Assembly (NCBI GenBank): GCA_025453925.1
Contig: JALOPK010000023.1
Coordinates: 1 to 22,333 of the forward strand
Origin: Candidatus Eiseniibacteriota bacterium
GTDB lineage: Bacteria; JAFGKV01
Reading direction: 5' to 3'
Length of the DNA: 22,333 nucleotides
How positions within the stretch are numbered: position 1 is the stretch's first letter; each line of letters opens with the position of its first letter. Below are positions 21,702 through 22,333 of this stretch, one piece after another. The notes under the pieces are model-generated. The model had not been told where the DNA came from, ran no database searches, and saw only the letters and a program-made list of their open reading frames with translations. Made by a program: the position numbers and the translations under genes.

Positions 21702-22333
21702 GTGGGGACACGGCTCAGCAGACGCAGCTTCCTTACCTGCGCGGGTAGCGCCGTGATAGGGGCCGGGGTCTACGGCCTTGCCTGGGGCCCCCGCGATCTC
21801 AGGGTGGCGGAGGCGTCCGTTGCCATTCGCGGCCTGCCTGATACCCTCGCCGGGCTCAGAATCGCCCAGATCTCTGACCTGCATCGCGGCCGCTGGGTGA
21901 GTGAAGGTCAGATCCGTCGAGCCGGTGATGTCGCGCGCAGCCTCGACCCTGATCTGGTGGTGCTCACCGGTGACTACGTGACCGGGCGCGCGTCGTATGT
22001 CTGGAGTTGCGTGGAGGCGCTAGGCCCCATTCCCTCCCGGTTCGGCACGTTCGCCGTGCTCGGCAACCATGACTGGTGGACAGATGCGGGCGTGGTGCGG
22101 CGGGCCTTGCAGCGCATTGATGCGTACGTACTGTCCAACGACGCCGTCAGGCTCGGCCACGACGGCGCCCGGCTGTGGCTGCTGGGGGTGGAAGACATGT
22201 GGAGTTCTGCCTTTTCGCTGGCCAGGGCGGTCTATGCGGCGGGAGACGGCGCGCCGCGGATCCTGCTCTGCCACAACCCCGATGTGTTCGCTGCTGCCGC
22301 CGCCTGGGGCATTGACCTGGTGCTGTCGGGGCA
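21702..22333 (+). CDS. Tat-exported metallophosphoesterase (3' end outside window)
   Basis: The frame opens at 21696 after a stop and runs to the window end without a stop. From GTG 21702 the protein starts VGTRLSRRSFLTCAGSAV, a twin-arginine signal (SRRSFLT) followed by a hydrophobic stretch. The calcineurin-like phosphoesterase motifs follow: RIAQISDLH (Asp59, His61), DLVVLTGDYV (Asp91), FAVLGNHDWW (Asn122, His123), ILLCHNPD with the next His, and DLVLSG, where the last metal-binding GxH motif is cut off by the window edge. This layout resembles YkuE-type membrane-associated metallophosphoesterases (phospholipid or nucleotide phosphatases). No Shine-Dalgarno is obvious. About 210 residues are visible of the 270-300 normal for the family. 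Confidence 0.85.
   Translation, partial: MGTRLSRRSFLTCAGSAVIGAGVYGLAWGPRDLRVAEASVAIRGLPDTLAGLRIAQISDLHRGRWVSEGQIRRAGDVARSLDPDLVVLTGDYVTGRASYVWSCVEALGPIPSRFGTFAVLGNHDWWTDAGVVRRALQRIDAYVLSNDAVRLGHDGARLWLLGVEDMWSSAFSLARAVYAAGDGAPRILLCHNPDVFAAAAAWGIDLVLSG

Noticed and set aside
1-22333. CRISPR arrays, insertion sequences, phage genes, rRNA or tRNA
   Set aside because: No direct-repeat arrays, transposase or integrase motifs, or structural RNA signatures were seen on either strand.

Overview
The window is about 22 kb of GC-rich bacterial DNA, densely packed with genes and with many GTG starts. The host is Gram-negative: there is an apolipoprotein N-acyltransferase and a LysM-containing membrane-type lytic transglycosylase. 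The mix of a secreted GWxTD-domain protein, a secreted fibronectin-III protein and many radical-SAM and cobalamin-type enzymes suggests an uncultured lineage near the FCB superphylum (for example Eisenbacteria or Krumholzibacteriota-like) or Acidobacteria. That placement is inference only. No tRNA, rRNA, CRISPR array, insertion sequence or phage gene was seen.

Left block (1-4049, + strand): the 3' part of a PfkB-family sugar kinase, a 180-base gap that could fold into a structured leader, then lnt, a class I glutamine-amidotransferase-like hydrolase (peptidase C26 type) and an inositol-monophosphatase-family phosphatase. The last three overlap one another and look translationally coupled.

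Central block (18783 down to 4154, - strand): ten genes in one direction. In transcription order they are pckA (broken by a frameshift just after its P-loop), a secreted CBM48-GH13 alpha-glycosidase, rlmN, a GT2 glycosyltransferase, a YdcF/ElyC-like DUF218 membrane protein, a second GT2, a B12-binding-domain radical SAM protein, a 765-residue fusion of a GT2 with a polyprenyl-phosphate sugar-1-phosphate transferase, a secreted GWxTD protein and a secreted fibronectin-III protein. From rlmN on, every junction is a 4-nt ATGA/GTGA overlap, a 19-nt overlap or a 10-nt gap. The core is a surface-glycan assembly set: lipid-carrier priming, three GT2 modules, a probable cobalamin-dependent radical-SAM tailoring enzyme and an envelope DUF218 protein. 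No Wzx flippase, Wzy polymerase or ABC exporter is visible, so export must be encoded elsewhere or work differently.

Right block (18784-22333, + strand): a divergent intergenic region with a perfect 7-7-7 inverted repeat on the putative pckA promoter, a UroD/MtaA-like protein with a His-x-Cys...Cys zinc-type motif, an MltD-like lytic transglycosylase, a DksA/TraR-type zinc-finger protein with its own likely promoter and a hairpin-rich leader, and a Tat-signal metallophosphoesterase cut off by the window end.

The items most worth attention are the GT2-phosphoglycosyltransferase fusion inside a coupled operon with a B12-radical SAM gene and GWxTD/FnIII secreted proteins, the pckA frameshift, and the possible structured RNA before lnt.
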